A stretch of 5,629 nt of DNA from positions 1-5,629 of the forward strand of contig JANXTV010000273.1 in assembly GCA_025352185.1 (NCBI GenBank), in the 5' to 3' direction. The DNA comes from Oligoflexia bacterium (GTDB lineage: Bacteria > Bdellovibrionota > UBA1018). Positions 5,150 to 5,629 of the stretch are shown here, in pieces. The notes under the pieces were generated by a model. The model saw only the letters and a list, made by a program, of their open reading frames with translations. It was not told the origin of the DNA and ran no database searches. A program made the position numbers and the translations under genes. Position 1 is the first letter of the stretch. The number at the start of each line of letters is the position of its first letter.

Positions 5150-5629
5150 ATGAAAATCGGTGTATCGAACGGCGAAACCCAACACCTCTTTAATGAAGAA
5201 TGGCTTTGCCGTTTTCCCGTCTCCGAATGGGACTTTTTTTCGCTTCAGGGGCTAAAGGCAGCAGACCGAAAGCGAGTTAAAAAATTAATCGAAAAAACTG
5301 GGCACCGGACGATTCTTTCCTCGGGTACCCCTTTCTTTCCGGCGGTTCGCGATTCGGAAGCCTATTCCTTAAGTGAATCGGTTCGCGAGCGCCTCGAAAC
5401 GGTAAAGGAACTCTCCGCACCGTTTGCCGTTCAGGCTCTGCTTTTACGCCCCCCCCTCCGTATGAGCGATTCTCCGCACTACCTAGAAAACTTACGTAAG
5501 AAACTCTCGACGGAAATATCCCTATGGATAGACCCGGGAAAACTAGCCTACCGCCACCCGGTGAATGACGTGGAATGGGTGGCTGATCCCCTGTGGCATC
5601 CGAAGGCCTTCATTACTGGCTCACGAGTG
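5150..5629 (+). CDS. DUF72-like protein, divergent (C-terminus outside window)
   Basis: From the ATG at 5150, 160 codons run open to the right edge. The start is fixed by an in-frame TAG at 5147-5149, and AAGGA lies 4 bases upstream. The order of features recalls the DUF72 family of TIM-barrel-like proteins of unknown function: an opening strand MKIGVSNGE, WDFFSLQGL (27-35), TILSSGTPFF (54-63), then ALLLRPPLRMSD (96-107). The last resembles the usual VLLQLPPSF segment and is followed by a helix, the strand ISLWIDPGKLAYRHP (123-137) and VADPLWHP (144-151). The typical N-terminal GTSGW(S/A)Y and the QLPP glutamine are not kept, so it would be a divergent member, or another barrel protein. No signal peptide is seen, so it is probably cytoplasmic. 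A run of eight cytosines (5449-5456) encodes the RPPL stretch. Being unfinished, it could be truncated beyond the window. Confidence 0.6.
   Translation, partial: MKIGVSNGETQHLFNEEWLCRFPVSEWDFFSLQGLKAADRKRVKKLIEKTGHRTILSSGTPFFPAVRDSEAYSLSESVRERLETVKELSAPFAVQALLLRPPLRMSDSPHYLENLRKKLSTEISLWIDPGKLAYRHPVNDVEWVADPLWHPKAFITGSRV
5449..5456 (+). repeat. Eight-cytosine homopolymer within the DUF72-like gene
   Basis: An uninterrupted run of eight C bases spans the codons of RPPL at residues 100-103. It is the longest C run I see in the window. Its length is at the lower end of tracts known to slip in phase-variable genes, and such runs are also a common place for sequencing indels; the frame is open on both sides as given. 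Confidence 0.8.

Noticed and set aside
1..5629. Defence system, prophage, insertion sequence, tRNA or CRISPR array
   Set aside because: No transposase, integrase, nuclease or helicase motifs, no repeat-spacer pattern, and no tRNA-like cloverleaf were seen; all substantial frames have better explanations.

Overview
The window reads as a compact, gene-dense stretch of a Gram-negative bacterial chromosome. GC is near one half by eye, intergenic gaps are short, and no RNA genes, insertion sequences or CRISPR arrays are visible. Two proteins (a trypsin-type protease and a small four-cysteine protein) and the DUF2817 hydrolase carry N-terminal export signals, which suits an organism with a periplasm. 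The mix of Crp/Fnr regulator, GST, DoxX and secreted trypsin-like protease would fit a Bdellovibrio-like or Leptospira-like lineage. That is a weak guess from gene content and codon style, not a diagnosis.

Layout, left to right: (1) a DUF2817/M14-like zinc hydrolase on the minus strand, with a GTG start at 1038 and its C-terminus cut off by the window edge. (2) Divergent from it, a two-gene plus-strand operon: a Crp/Fnr-type regulator (1144-1722) overlapping by 4 bases a membrane acyltransferase of the MBOAT/wax-synthase type (1719-2522). (3) Convergent with the acyltransferase, and overlapping its 3' end by 109 bases, a secreted trypsin-family serine protease (3295-2414, minus). (4) Divergent from the protease, a plus-strand pair: a glutathione S-transferase (3463-4113) and a translationally linked 61-residue orphan (4117-4302). 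(5) Convergent with these, only 3 bases away, a minus-strand pair: a four-cysteine secreted protein (5083-4769) followed by a DoxX-family membrane protein (4743-4306). (6) Divergent from that pair, a plus-strand gene at 5150 that resembles the DUF72 family, cut by the right window edge. No stretch over 300 bases is without a gene.

How the genes may work together: the Crp-like gene and the acyltransferase are almost certainly co-translated, so a link between a signal-responsive regulator and neutral-lipid (wax-ester-like) synthesis is the best-supported functional hypothesis. The GST/orphan pair and the DoxX/four-cysteine pair both hint at thiol or redox stress handling, which is inference only.

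The most striking structural point is the antisense overlap of the protease and acyltransferase genes. The strongly basic tail of the protease is, residue for residue, the antisense reading of the acyltransferase's last membrane helix, so it looks like overprinted sequence added after the trypsin fold. I found no clearly new multi-gene system such as a defence island.
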